A DNA stretch of 64,000 nt, from NCBI RefSeq assembly GCF_030463565.1, contig NC_134646.1, positions 19,697,296 through 19,761,295 on the forward strand, written 5' to 3'. Made by a program: the position numbers and the translations under genes. This stretch comes from Pelecanus crispus (taxonomy: Eukaryota; Chordata; Aves; Pelecaniformes; Pelecanidae). Under the pieces are notes generated by a model. That model did no database searches. It saw nothing but the letters and a program-made list of their open reading frames with translations, and was not told the DNA's origin. Every line of letters begins with the position of its first letter. Position 1 is the stretch's first letter. Shown piece by piece: positions 45,601 to 59,800 of the stretch.

Positions 45601-47660
45601 TTCAAATGGCAATGACTGATGTTCAGAAACTACTATATAAATAACCTTATAAAATCAGCTGCCTTCCTGCAGGTAGGTAAGTCTTCTCCAGCACAAGTAG
45701 AGAAGAGTGTAAGCAGTTTATCAATAAAAGGCCTCCAGACTTTAAATGTTGCACATTTAATTTATATTCAACTTACTCAAAATCTGTTTTAGCTGAAATT
45801 AAAGCTGTCCCATTATAATTGTATTTGGAACACAGTTTCTTCTCGTTGTAGGAAAATTGGGCCAAGATTACTGATTACTAAAACATTAAGACCTTATAAT
45901 TTTGCCAGCACAGAAGACTGCAGTTTTGTCAGAAGAGGCAACCTTGGGCTAGATTTGGGATAGCATCGTTGGGAGACAGATGAACCAGCCTTTACATGCA
46001 GATAGGCCTGTTGCTGAAAGTGGGGTTTCCAGCAGTTTCACTGCACTGATAGCCACAAAGGAGAGTTCAGCTGTCTGTCAAGCAGCCTTAGCAAACCAAC
46101 CAGATAAGGGCTTCGTTTTTTTATGTGACCATATGACTGCATTAGATTAAACGGCTTTTTTTTGCAAGGCTCATTTCATTAACGGCTCTCAAATTGATTC
46201 AGCATGTCTGAAATGGAAATGGTCTCATAATGTGCCTTCTTCCTTGCTGAAAGCAGTAATCTATGCTAAGGTACAGGACTGATCATCCCAGAGCTCCTAG
46301 CTGCTCATCTCTCCTCTTGGTTCCCATGAACTACTGCATTATTAACATTTCCCCTAGTGACAATTAAAGTAATTAGACTCCAATGAGTCAACATGATACA
46401 TAAAGAGAGGCCAGATCCCGCCTCTCACCTAAATGACCCTGGGCCACTTAGGAAGCACAAAGGGGACAAAGGTCTGTATGCACAAGGGACAGCTGGGGAT
46501 GCCCCCACGGTGCAGGTGAATGGCTCACAGGCAGGAGCCTGGCTGACAAGGGAGGTGAGATAACTTTAATTATTCCACAACTACCTTCTGGTTTTTACAT
46601 GAAAAGCAAATCCAAGGATGATAATTACATGGCAGTGGTGTCAGTTTCCATGTTCCTACCCCTGGCAAAATTATTTTGATTAAAAAAATAAACCAGCAAT
46701 TTTTAGATTTTGTAGCAGGAGTGCTAGAGGTAGGAGGAGTATCTTTACTTTCAAACCACCCTTTTTCAAAAGGTATCTAATGGGCAAACTCTAAGCATGT
46801 TCATAGCTAGAAAGAAGCATGATGAAGTGGGCGGGCAGAAGGCCAGGTCCTTTTAGACCTCAATAATTTTGAGCTGATCTTTCGGTGAGTTACCTGTGGT
46901 TTGCAACAAGCATGCAGTTTATGTACAGACCCCTCTGCCAGGGGCAGCCCCCCAGAAAGAGCATAATGTCATGCTAGTGCCCACTGTGAGAGGTACCTAA
47001 TTCCTTGTACTGGGAGAATAGATGCAGTTGGTGCCTGTGGCCAGGTGCTGCGGTAGGGGGGCTGCCGGGGGGCCTCTGTGAGAAGGAACCCAGGGTTGCC
47101 CCGTGCCGGACACAGCTGCCTCCAGCCGGTGCCAGTGGACTCACCGCTGGCCAAAGCCGAGCGTGTCAGCGATGCTGGTAGTGCCTCTCTGAAAACCTAT
47201 TTAAGAAAGGGTAAAAGATGCTGTGCAGCAGCTGTGAGAAAGGAGTGAGCAAACGTGGCAGAAACAGCCCTGCAGACACCAAGGCCAGTGAAGAAGGAGG
47301 GGGAGGAGATGCTCCAGGCACTGGAGCAGAGATTCACCTGAGAGGGCAGCTGGGTGGGCATCTGGCGGCCAGCCAAGGTCAACCCACCACAACAGACCAT
47401 CAGGGTGGAGGGAGACTCTTCTGCCTCCTTAACACCGCATGTGGTGGGAAGCAATATGGCAGACCCAGCTCTCCATCAGCTCCGTGTCATCTCAAGGTCT
47501 GAGCCCACAGGACCCAAACTTCCTATCTGAAAGAGAGAGACCTAGATGGACATCTGCAAGGCCCCCAGTAGGTCCAGTGCTGAACACTGGACCCAACAGA
47601 CACATCTTTCCTCTCCATACCTAATCAAATCTTCCCCCCCTCCTGTTTTTTCATTTATAG
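39601..47660. other. Presumed ABCG2 intron 1 / upstream region
   Basis: AT-rich non-coding DNA, free of the LTR and CR1 repeats that fill the left half. No exon, RNA gene or repeat could be supported. It ends in the T-rich acceptor TTTTTTCATTTATAG (47,646-47,660). Confidence 0.4.
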
Positions 47661-47873
47661 AGGAAAAATGGCAGAAGGCCAGCCACACCTAAGTATTCAG
47701 ATGTCAGACTTGGATACAAATGGCATCCCCAGCAGAAAGCAGTCCTCTCCAGACTTAGCCAGCAGGGGAGGAAGCATGCTAACTTTCCACAACATCTGCT
47801 ACCATGTGAAGTTGAAGACTGGGTTCCTGTGTTGTCAAAAAACAGCTGATAAAGAAGTTTTGAGAGACGTCAA
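47661..47873 (+). CDS. ABCG2: ABCG2 exon 2 (first coding exon)
   Basis: The acceptor ends at 47660 and the ATG is at 47668 in the context AAAAATGG. It encodes residues 1-68 and two bases of codon 69: a variable N-terminus followed by the conserved [17 protein letters not shown]. It is one residue longer than the human counterpart. Numbering of the exons follows human usage, where exon 1 is untranslated. Confidence 0.93.
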
Positions 47874-50800
47874 GTATGTATTTAAACATCTCTTTAGAGT
47901 ATGTGTATGTTTTATTTCTATCCGGACAGTTGAATCCACTCATGTCACTGAGCCACTAAGCAAAATATACAGAATTTGATTAAGATTTAGAAAATTATAT
48001 GTACGGTTGCTTCATGTTTGCTATGAACTGTGCTCAAGCTTCCTGCTAGGCCCCAGTCACTAGAGCTGAGCCTGTACAACAGAGAGGTCACGGTGCTGGG
48101 CGCCATCTCCCCCAGCCCCAGGGAGGGACAGCCTTCCTGGCTGCTATCAGCACTGGGGCACACAGCCAGCTGTGGTCGTTTTACATAACCTGGCAAGTCT
48201 CCCACTGTGCCGTGGTGTTTAACTGAGATACAACCAGCTTGTCCTCGATGACGCGTCTCCTTCCCTAAGGTGGCCTTTTGGAAGGTTAATTCTGGGGGGG
48301 TTAAATTAAAATGTTTAAGACAGTAATATAAATGAGGGTTAGGTTAACTTTGAAAAGATGTGAAGTTTTCTCTCTTTTTGGTTCTTTTTCAACATTGAGC
48401 ACTACTGCAGTAAAGGAATCACATCATTATGGCCTTTGTTCAATAACCGGTGCATAAAGTTTGCCCATTCACAGTTCAGTAATTAAGCTAAGTGGCAAGT
48501 ATGCACAGAACATGCAATTCCAAGCCACCCATGACTTTCAGCTCCCTAACTCCATTTTCTATCATAAATATTCACCCTTTTGTGTAGCTCTGTCTGTCCT
48601 GCTCTTTGCCCAAGCAATTTCCACACCTCCTAAACATGAGTTCTCAAAATCTTTCCTACTCCTTTCAAGATCTGTACATTATGGTAACTCAATTGACTGA
48701 CATTGGTCACTTGCAACCACGTGAGCAGAAGGCTCCTCCTGTGGCTTATTGCAAAAGACCAACGTTTAACACACATTATGCTTTTCCCTTTTAGAAAATG
48801 CAACATCTGCATTTGTTTTGTTACATACTGGTTTTGTGTGTTAAAATCACACATAACGTAATGTAACGTATATATAGTGTGTATGCTTCTTAATCTGTGG
48901 AACCATAAATTACCAGAATAAGAAATCGAAGGAAACAAATATGCATCAGGAAGAGCAAAACCAAGCCTCCAAGGTCGTATGTCATTAGACCGTAAGAACA
49001 GCTCTACTGGGCCAGACCCACAGCCAAGTACTCAGATCGCTGATACCTGGATTGCTGATAACAACCAGTACCAGAGTGCAGTTCAAGATACACCTGGTAT
49101 CATAACATACACACAGGCATTTGTATGTGCAGCATGATTCTTGTGTACACCAAAGCTTGTTCAGCGCAGGTTTTAGGGACTAGTCAGGAAAAATAGCAGT
49201 GATGTCTTCACATGCTCCAGCAAAAAGATAAAAAAAAGGCAGCAGTATTTCCATATACTTCATTTCTATAGGGTCTTTTCCCCAAACACTTGAAACCCTT
49301 TTCTATCTGGCTTTTGAGTTTCATGTGGCTTAAAATCAGGTACAGTGAAACTATCAACTGCAGTTCTGTAAGTACAGACAAATCCCTAGTATGTTCTCTC
49401 TACAGGAACCATTATTCTCTCTGCTAAGAGAATAATACCTTTAGAACTGAATGCGGTTGAAGCAAGTGTGTGCTCCACTTCTAGAGATCCATGGGGGAAA
49501 AGCATGCATACAGGTTTTGTTACATTTTACTCAAGTTTCTGTGTTGTCTTCATTATACGAAGATTAGTTCTCCTTGAATTAGGAACAAAAATTAAGGTGG
49601 AATTTGACTGATCATAAATATTGTTTGTGATCAGGCAGCTTCATTAATTCCAAAATTAATGGGATGCAGAAGGTAGTTCTACAGATAATTTACACTAGCC
49701 TACCAGATGAAACAGTCAGAGAGATAAAAACTACCTATCTTGTAAAACCTATTTGTTTTGTCTTACAGTGGCATCATGAGACCAGGACTGAATGCAATTT
49801 TGGGACCCACCGGCAGTGGTAAATCTTTGTAAGTGCCCTCTTTGCCCTACACAGAAATTACACCAAGCAGAAAATGAACATATTTAGCAGTAATGGACAA
49901 CACTTTCAGGGAAAGATTTGGTTTTCATTTAGGTCTGTGCACATCTCACTGGTTTCTGAGAAATACCTGAATTCAAAAAAGACAATCAGCTTACATGACA
50001 AAGATGTAATTAAATTTTAGTCCGCACTTTCCTGATAAATGATCTTTATGTATCATTCTAGGTTAAGCTCATATTATTGAGCAAATGGACACAAATACAC
50101 TATGAAATTGCACAGATCTCATTTCCTTAGGAAACCAGGACAAAAGAAACTCAGCCCTTGAAAGTTGCTGGGGGTTTTCTAAACAGCACATGTTTAACAT
50201 GGGATGCTTTTATGTAGCTGTTCATTCCATGAACTCAGTTTGTGGTTCAGAGAGCTTACCTCCTGCACACTCATCTGACAAAGTAACCAACTTTTCTCCT
50301 AGTCTACTTGACATTTTGGCCGCAAGGAAGGATCCCCATGGGCTTTCTGGTGACATTTTGATCAATGGAGCTCCTCAGCCTGCCAACTTTAAATGTACCT
50401 CTGGATATGTAGTACAGGTAAATAATTTTTATCACTCTGAATTTTATTGTCCCCTTCTGACTGCAGTTGTAAGAAGTTGCTGCAGTGTTGCACGTACCTT
50501 GCCTTGGTCCAAGAATTGATGCTGGTGCAATACTAACTCTCCACATGTCCACCCTCACTGGGAAAGAGACCCTGCTTTGTATTTGAGTCTCTTCCTTAAT
50601 GCTCTACAGTCAACAGGAGTGGATGCTTTGGATCCCTCCTTGTTCTCCATTTGGGGGAACAGCCATAGGCTACCACTATGCATAGAGTATTTTCCAAGCA
50701 TCATGCTTTCTGGTAATGTACAGCTTGTACCTCTGCTTGCCCAGGGACAATGTCAAGTCGGAGAAGGGCAACAAAGCTGGTGAAGGGTCTAGAGAGCAAG

Positions 50801-53800
50801 TCTTATGGGGAGCAGCTGAGGGAACTGGGATTGTTTAGCCTGGAGAAGAGGAGTCTGGGGCGAGACCTTACTGCTCTCTACAACTACCTGAAAGGAGGTT
50901 ATAGTGAAGTGGGTGTTGGTCTCTTCTCCCTTGCTTGTTGGTCTCTTGCTCCCTAACTTGAGATAGGACGAGATGAAATGGCCTCAAGCTGTGTCAGGGG
51001 AGGTTTAGATTGGATATTAGGAAAAATTTCTGCATGGAAAGAGTGGTCAAGCATTGGAACAGGCTGCCCAGAGAGATGGTGGAGTCACCATCCTTGGAGG
51101 TGTTCAAAAAACGTGTAGACGTGGCACTTTGGGACATGGTTTAGTAGGCATGGTGGTGTTGGGTTGATGGTTGGACTGATGATCTTAGAGGTCCTTTCCA
51201 ACCTTAATGATTCTATTCTAGTTTTACTTTCATTAAAAAATAATCCAGCCACCAAGCCAGGAAACATGAAATTATTACTCTACCCTTAATTGGTTTAGTG
51301 GTGGACTTGGTAGTGTTAGGTTAATGGTTGGACTGGATGATCTTAAAGGTCTTTTCTAACCTAAATGATTCTATGATTCTATAAGTCCCGTTCTGAGAAA
51401 ACCTTTATCCTGCCAGGATGGGCTGGAGAGAAAGACGTGTGAAGTACAAAAGAAAGAAAACCGCATCCCTCTCTTCATTTCTTTCCCCTGCCCACTACCT
51501 GTGCTCAGCAGCATGCTTACAGTTTATCAAGACCTGAAGAGGTGCATCTATGAAAACCCCTTATAAAAGTACAGTCAGCATGTTACACAAAGGTAGTGTC
51601 TCAAAACACACATAACTAACTCTCTGAAATTCCTACATCTGACAGATTCCTTTTGCAAGACACAAGCAGCTAATATCTAAAAAACCTACCCTCCTTCCTC
51701 CTTTGCTGAAACAAGCTCAGAAAGCCTTCACCCTACCCCACTGTCCTGGACCTTCCTTCTCTTCTCCCTGCTCTTACCTGTGGTGGGCTGAGGCTGCACT
51801 AACAAGCGCACAGTGGTAGTGACATGAGCTGTAGCTGCTCCTTAGGTCCCTTTAGCCCTTCAGTATCTCACTCAATACCTCCAAAAAACTGAATAAGGCA
51901 AGAATACATGAGGGGTAGTTTTGAATACATTGTTATTTATGCATTTTGATATCATGTATGATGGAGGACATTCCTGTATTGCATTGCTTTATGAATAGGC
52001 AAATATAATTGCATGCATGAAATAAACTCTCTGCTATAACACAGACATTGAAGATGCACTTTACTGCGTGTTCCGGCAGTTGCTTCTGTCCCTCTGCATG
52101 CAAGGACAACATAAAACACAGGTAGATGCAGTTCTCAGAGGGAAAAATAGAAATTACTAAGCAACCACCAAATATCTACTTTTTTTTTTTTTAAATGAAG
52201 GATGATGTGGTGATGGGAACCCTGACTGTAAGAGAAAATTTGAAGTTCTCAGCAGCACTCCGTTTGCCAAAGTCAGTGAAGGAACAGGAAAAAAATGAAC
52301 GAGTGAACCAGATTATCAAGGAACTCGGTTTGAGCAAAGTGGCAGATTCCAAGGTAAGCTGTGTAAACATGGTGTTTAATCAGAACAAATATTACGTGAT
52401 TTATTTAATTAACCAAATGGCTCAGCATGGCAGATTTAAAAAAGTAAAATTAAACAATTTCAGTACTAATTTCTGTATGGCGATCTGTACAGACTCTACG
52501 CTGATACTGCCATATGCTATTACATTGCGTGGAAGGGGAGAGGTAGTCTGTGGTTGGAGAAAAAGAGAACACCTCAAGTAATACTAATGTTAAGAAACAG
52601 CCTATGTGTGAGGTAACATCTACATCTGTACCTGAGAGAAGGGTCAAAACTTCTTACAACTCTTCCCAAATGCTGCCATGTCAGTAGGATGCTCTTCACT
52701 CAAGTATCTGTTATCAGGCCAAATGAGACAAGTTTCTTGTTTTGTGGCAGGTTGGCACCCAGTTCACTCGTGGGGTGTCTGGAGGAGAGCGTAAAAGGAC
52801 CAGTATTGGGATGGAGCTCATCACAGATCCTGCCATCTTGTTCTTGGATGAGCCAACTACAGGACTGGATGCCAGCACTGCTAATGCTGTCCTACTGCTA
52901 CTGAAAAGGTGATGGCCTTGGAAACAGCTTCCTGTTTTCACCGCTCAACTCTGCTATGTTTCAGTTGTAATTGACTTAAATTACAGTTAGAATGAGCAAA
53001 TGAGAAAATCAGACATGTAATTGTTTACCAGCAAGCCAAGGCGGCAAAGGGGTTAGGAAAAAGGCTGTATGAATTCTCTCATTCCAAAGCAGCTGCTCGC
53101 AGCAGTACACAAAGCGCCTTGCACAAAGTGTGTGCATGCCAGGACTACAATTTGTTTATGATAGCTGTTGCGGACAGCTTCATTTATTTTCATGTCTGCC
53201 TGGGCCAGAAAAGTGATAAAAATACCTGTTGTACAGTCTGGTAAGGTGATCAATTTTAATATGGACAGTAGTTAGAACACTGCTAGCTGTTTCCCCATCA
53301 CAAAACCTCAAGCCTCTCTTTGGGAAATCAAGCACAACACACTCTCTATTTGCAATTTTACATCATTTTGCATTTACTACAAGCAAAGAGGACTCAAACA
53401 TCTGTCTCCAGAGCTTTTTGTTTGCATCAAAATCTTCCTGGGACCTTCCCTTCCAACAACATTCCCAGTGAGAGGGAACTTTCTTTTCTCACACAGACAC
53501 TGTAAATATGACCTAAATATTTTCTTTTTTGGTTTTGGTTTTTTTTCCTTCCCCCTCCCCTCTCTGGCATGCCAAGTTAATCAAACTTAACCAAGGCTTA
53601 ACTGAACTTGCAAATTCTCTTATCTAAATGCTGAATCGACTTGCAAAGCTAACATCTTTGTCATTCTTCACTTCACATTCAGGATGGCAAAACAAGGAAA
53701 AATAATAATCTTCTCCATCCACCAGCCTCGGTACTCCATATTCCGACTGTTTGACAACCTGACGCTGCTGGCTGCAGGGAGAGTGCTGTACCACGGGCCT

Positions 53801-56800
53801 GCTCAGCACGCCATTGAGTACTTCCAGTCTATCGGTGAGCACAATTCACAGCAGGGCCAACTGCAGCAACTTCTTTAGTTTGCACTAACTTGAATACAAT
53901 GCCAATAGCGCTCGATCAGAATTGGACATAGTGTGTATTAGCAAGCCCAGGATTTTAACAGGCTAAGCATTTCTCTTGGTGTTTCACCTCTTGACCCATA
54001 TGTGGGTTTGGATGATAGGGCTGACCTCTAATCAAACTGTTCCTGGGTGCATCTTAATTAGACAAAGCCCAGGCTAGGGTTGAGAAGGGCACATTGCCAG
54101 CTGTCACCTTGCTTTCACTGACAGAGCTGTCCAGCAGTGCCATTCATCTCTTGGGTAAGCACAGACCTTTTGAAGCCTGCAATGTTTATGGTGCAGGCTG
54201 CTCAATGGGCACAATGGTATGGCTGTGTTCATGATGGCCACACACAGCCTTCTGCCAGTCACACAACCACCGCTTAGGGCTTGTAATTCTGTCACCACAG
54301 GCTACGAATGTGAGCCGTACAACAACCCTGCCGACTTTTTCCTGGACGTCATTAATGGAGACTCCACTGCAGTGGCAATGAGCAAGACCAATGAAACTAA
54401 CACAGGTATGAAACCCAGAGCTGAGTGAAATCATCATAACATGTATTTTGCCAGAAGGCGTCCAGCACAACACGGAAAAATCACTTACAGGTGTCAAACA
54501 ACCAATAACCATGTTGTACAAGCATACAGTTCTTTGTATGCATGAGAGCATTACGTACTGCTGATCCATGTTGCTTTAAAGGAAAAAAAAGACCCACACA
54601 GTTCCTAAATCCTTTTTTCTATATGTGGAAAATAATTAGCATAACCTGAAATAAGTACCAAATTCACATACAGCCCTACTATATAAAATATTCCTGTCTA
54701 TGCAAGAATAGTTTGCCTCTCATAAATAGGTATTTATTAATTTATCATTGCTATCCATTTCTTCATAAACTGACCTGTATACTTTTGTGTCATGCTGAAA
54801 TTATGAGATGTTAAAGGTGAAAGAGTATCTTCCTGTGTTGAAGTTGTAACATCTGGGAATACAAGAAACTGTTGTGTTACCTCTCAACACAGAGAAAGAG
54901 CTTCTTTCATCTTCAAGGCAAACCAACTGAAGTCCTGCAGAAGCAGAGATGATAAACCAGGACAACTGTTCCAGTTAGGGACATAACTGTTCCAGTTAGA
55001 CACATAATTTGATGCAGTTATGACTTGTATTGTTTCCCTTATCTGGTTTATCTGTCATGAAATTACTGTTTTCCTTCCTCTGAGTAGGGTGGGAAGAGGG
55101 GGTAGAGATAGGGGACCAGTGTTCTCCTGATGCTTCCCTGAAGTTGTGGTAAGGCAGAAATTATCCCCAAACTAACAAATCAAAACTCATCTATGTTCAG
55201 TAGCTTGCTTTTTCATCCTGTCTGTTGCTACTCATTAATAGCACACCCTCTTTTCACGAGTGAAAAGGGAAATGAAGTAATGAATATGCTATGTGCCCAA
55301 ACACACAGTTTCACTGTATCTTTTCCAAAGAAGCAACCAGCATTTTACAAAAATGCTGACTGTGTTTAGGGTCTGACTAATATTATAGCTGGCAACACAC
55401 GTATTTGTCATTGGAAAAGCACACACTGGACTACAGCTGGGAATAAAAGGAGCTCCAGCTGAAATTTCTTTATGACAGTTTAAAAGTTTGAAGTAGACAC
55501 ATGCAGGATTACCTGAATCTCAGAGTCTGGGAGGTCTAGGATTACCTCATCAGATCTGCAAAACAGATCACTTACAGAAACTGGGGGAGGAATCACTTTT
55601 TGATTAAAATTCAGATTGCTGCCACTTTGAAACTTCATCAGCAGACAAGGGTTTACACAGTCTGCTGTGAAGCCACTGCCTGTGGGACAGGTTGCACAGA
55701 CAAACACAGAGGTTTGGTCTTGTTTATACTGACTCTTTTGAATTGCATGCTATGAGACTGAATGCAATGAATCACTGGAACTAAATGTGCATATTAATTC
55801 TTCTGGTTCGTTAGTAACTTTTCCACCCCAACATAACTCTCCTGGCTTAACTCCTAAACAATCTGCCCATCCCTTACAGAAACGGCCATATTTCTTTTTA
55901 ACCTTTTCAGCAGAGAGCACTGAAGAATGGACTGAATATGATAAAACGTTGGCTGAGAAGTTAGCAGAAAAATACTCCAACTCTGCCTACTACCGAGAAA
56001 CAAAAGCAGTATTAGAGGATATTTCTTTGGGAAATAAAAAGAAAACAAAAGCAGTGTTCCGACAAATCACGTATGCCAATTCCTTCCTTCATCAGCTGAA
56101 ATGGGTGTCCAAGCGCACATTTAAAAATCTGGTAGGAAACCCTCAAGCCTCCATAGCTCAGGTAACGCTATTTGTATCTATCCTTTTGTGGTACACATTG
56201 AATTTATTCCACTCCTGTATTAGATAAGTCATTGGGATGGTTTTGCATCTTGGTATTTTGACTGCAGTAAGCATCTGAAAAAAGTGCGTTCAAGGTCTGG
56301 AAATCTGATTCACTAGAAGGTGTCCTGAATGCTCCCAAATGAGCAGCATGAGGGACTGTTCAGTAATTAATTTGGGACTACTGAAAGACTTCGGGAGGCA
56401 TGATCTTTTGCAGCAGGGCATTCTGCTGCTCCAGGCCAGGAGCAGATTATCTCCGAAGTAGTTTCACACATTTGCTCAACAACATTCTCCAGACTCAACT
56501 GTAATTGTGCAGGCTTGCCACTGCGGGGTTTGGCCTCAAATCTTCTCCCCCACCAGGGAAAGTTAACAGACTACACTTGCATATTTAATTAAACTTCAGC
56601 ATACAATGAAGTGCTCGCAGTTGGCTCAAGTGTAAAAATATTTTCACAGTCTCGTAATGTGTGTGTTGTTTGGTCATTTGGCTGTTCGTAATGGCAATGA
56701 TGTCTTCTGGAGAAGATGTGATGAAGACTACAAGAGGGTCTAACACCTGCCATGGAAGATGAGCATGCTCTACATAACTGGCCCTGTTAGTGCAGCTTTT

Positions 56801-59800
56801 TGAGAAGAATGAACACCAAAAGTGTTGATTTCTTCAAAGCTGCACATTGCCTTCAAAAATAAAGAATGCCTGGTTGACCTCTGCAGAGCGACTAATCCTC
56901 AGGAATCCCGTAATTCACAAGCCAAACTCTGCAGTCCCAGCACCAGGAAAACTCCCACTGCAATTCTCAGCAATTCTAGAGAAGCAAATAGAAAAACTGG
57001 TCCTGATCCAGGGGTATAAATTATCATCATCATGGTTTATATAATGAGTGAAAAATGGCCAGTGTAGAGGGGAAATGAGTCCAGAATCCCCGAGGTTAAA
57101 AGGCTTTGAGTATGTGTGTGTGTCTGCATGTTGATACTATGGAGATCCTTAATAATTGCTTTGTAAAAGCTTGGCCTTGTGACAAGAATTAGACTCTCAA
57201 GGATCTCGTAATACCCCAAGGTTAATGGTCCTGACTTGTTTCTCACAATCTTTTCTATCTCCCCACCCTCATTAGGGATGGATTTTACAAGCATTCTTTG
57301 AGAGGTACATGGCTCATTAAGCCTTTTTTCATTAATCTGCTCCAAATTGGTCTTGATATGATCCCTGTTTTCCATTGCAATTGGCTTAGGAGCTGAATTA
57401 TCCCTGACATTTGCCGCTTTCGGCAGGATCTTAGTGATAGGGTACCATGGATCAAGGGGTTTATGGTATTATGATTCATGCACTGCTCACGCTTAAAAAT
57501 GACAGAACTGCCTGATACCATCAGTTTTGTTGAGATTTTTGTCATTTGCATTTAGCATTAAAAGAGTGTGATGTACGCACTTCAGTCTTTTAAATTATAT
57601 CTTTCAGGCAGCTGGTATCTTTGCTTTTTAAATTGTGTTACAGACTGCAAATATCAGTCCACCTGTAGCCTGATTGTAGTATCTTAACTCATGTTAAAAA
57701 CAATCCTGTGAGTAAGATGTATGATAGAGCCCAGCAATTACACACTGTGGAGGATGAAAATAAACTGTCATCCCCAACCCGGCAGTCAGGGAAGACTGCT
57801 TTTGGTTATTGGTTGCCAAGCTCAAAGTAGCATTGAGATGCCTCCAGAGAAACCCCTGCAGAAGCACTGCACTGAAGAGCTGTGGTCAGCCCTAGCACTG
57901 AAGTTACCCTTGTCACTGACAGCAGATGGGGAGTCACTGACTGTCCCAATGAGGATGAATGGTGGAAAGTATCAGCAGAGAGCGAGGAGCAATGTTGCAA
58001 TACATCACCAATTAACCTAATCACAACATCCAAGAACGGCTGAAACGGTGGTGGGGGAAAGGAGCTCGGCTGAGGTGCATGTGATGCTGGGGTTCCTCTG
58101 GGGAAAGGTGTTATTCCCTCTTTCTAACCTGCCCCACCAAGCCCCTGCTATCGCCCTCCTCCCATCGCTGGTGCTAGCACCCTGCCGGCACTCCCAGAGC
58201 AGTTCCCTCAGGTCATAGATCTGTCCCAGCAGGAGGTCAGGGAAAAGCTGTGATACTGCTGCAGGAATGTGCCTCCTGCCAGTGCCACCACAGAAGAGTG
58301 ACAGCAGCTGAATTTCCTGTACTGTCCCTCCTTTCTAGCCATCCCAGTGCCTTGCCCACGTGAGGCAGCGGTGGCTGGCCACCACCAAGGGCAGGTGGCA
58401 CTGGGGAGCTGCTGTGTCTCACAGACACCTCTTGAAGGATACCATGGTGCAAGAGTCAAAGCACTGCCGTGCTGCAGGTTGCTAACTGCCCCATTGACTC
58501 CTTTCCCAGTTTTTCTCCTTTCTGAAAACGCTTCCTGTCAATCTACACTCACCTTCTACATATTTCAAAAAAACTACTGAAGCTTTGAAAGCAATGAGAA
58601 TAATACTCTTCGCCTTGTTTTCTTTTTTACATTTAGCTGTGTGTTGCGGCTTTCCTGGGACTGGTTGTAGGTGCCATTTTCTTTGGACTTAAAAAGGACT
58701 CCGCTGGACTACAGAACAGGTTAGTCAGTTTAGGTGATGGATATCCAAAAATTTGATAAAGCTCCCTCATTGTTGTGATAGGATAACGAACAGCTTGGAG
58801 GCTGAGAAGGAACCTGTGAGCCCTTTATGAAATATATTGTACCTCTTTAAAGCAAATGCTTCACTTCACGTCAGTAGGTAAGGCCAAGCCTATGTTAGTG
58901 ACTTCAAAGTGAGGATGTTCTTCTGCCTCTAGGAAGAAAGTGGAAAGGTGAAAACAACTTCTCACATTGCTTATTCAGTTCCTCGCAGCTTGCATCAGAC
59001 AAATGCCTCACAGACTCAGAATTTTTAACGTGTCAGGAAATTACAGAAGAAAAAAATTAAGGAAAATCTGTTCATTTTCTAACCTTTGACTGCATCAGAG
59101 AACATACTATCTTTGCATGCAAATAACAAATACTGCCTGTACTACATCTACTTCAGGCTTGTTACGGACTCAGACTTGTAGCCAAGCCTTCTCCTGTGGA
59201 ATTCGGGATGGGAGGTCACATACTGCCGAGCTCCAGGCACTACGGTTGGATTTAATGTACGCTGTAGTGGAAACACTACATTTACATCACATTTTTAATA
59301 ACAGCTTGCTGGTTTGCTTTTTGTAGAGTGGGTGCCATGTTCTTTCTGACCACCAACCAGTGTTTCAGCAGCATCTCAGCTATTGAACTCTTTGTTGCGG
59401 AAAAAAAGATATTTATGTAAGTAAAACACATGAAAAAGTTATCAGGTTTGTTTGGCTGCCCTGCTGTAGCTAATTGTGCAGAGTTTTCAAATTATTTCAC
59501 TGTTACTGCACATTGCAAATGTACTCTTTTAGCCTGTTAGTGAGTTGTCTGCAAATCCCCAAAACAGTACCTATGATTGCAAACAGCTCAAGAGTTTAAA
59601 ATTATTAACAAATGTAGGAAAAAAACCCTGAATACTCAATTTAGGTATTGATTAGTAAGTTTGCGACTTGATAGTGAGGACAGTAAATACTACCTAACTG
59701 GATTCTTTAAAGCTATGCAGATTACACTGTACAGAAAAGGAAAATTATTTGAGCTTTACCCTCTCTCTCTGTTTTGATGACACAACACATACATTTACTA

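Noticed and set aside
47700-47705. Met at residue 12, the site of the human V12M variant
   Set aside because: The N-terminal region does not align reliably with human ABCG2, so equivalence of residue 12 cannot be claimed.
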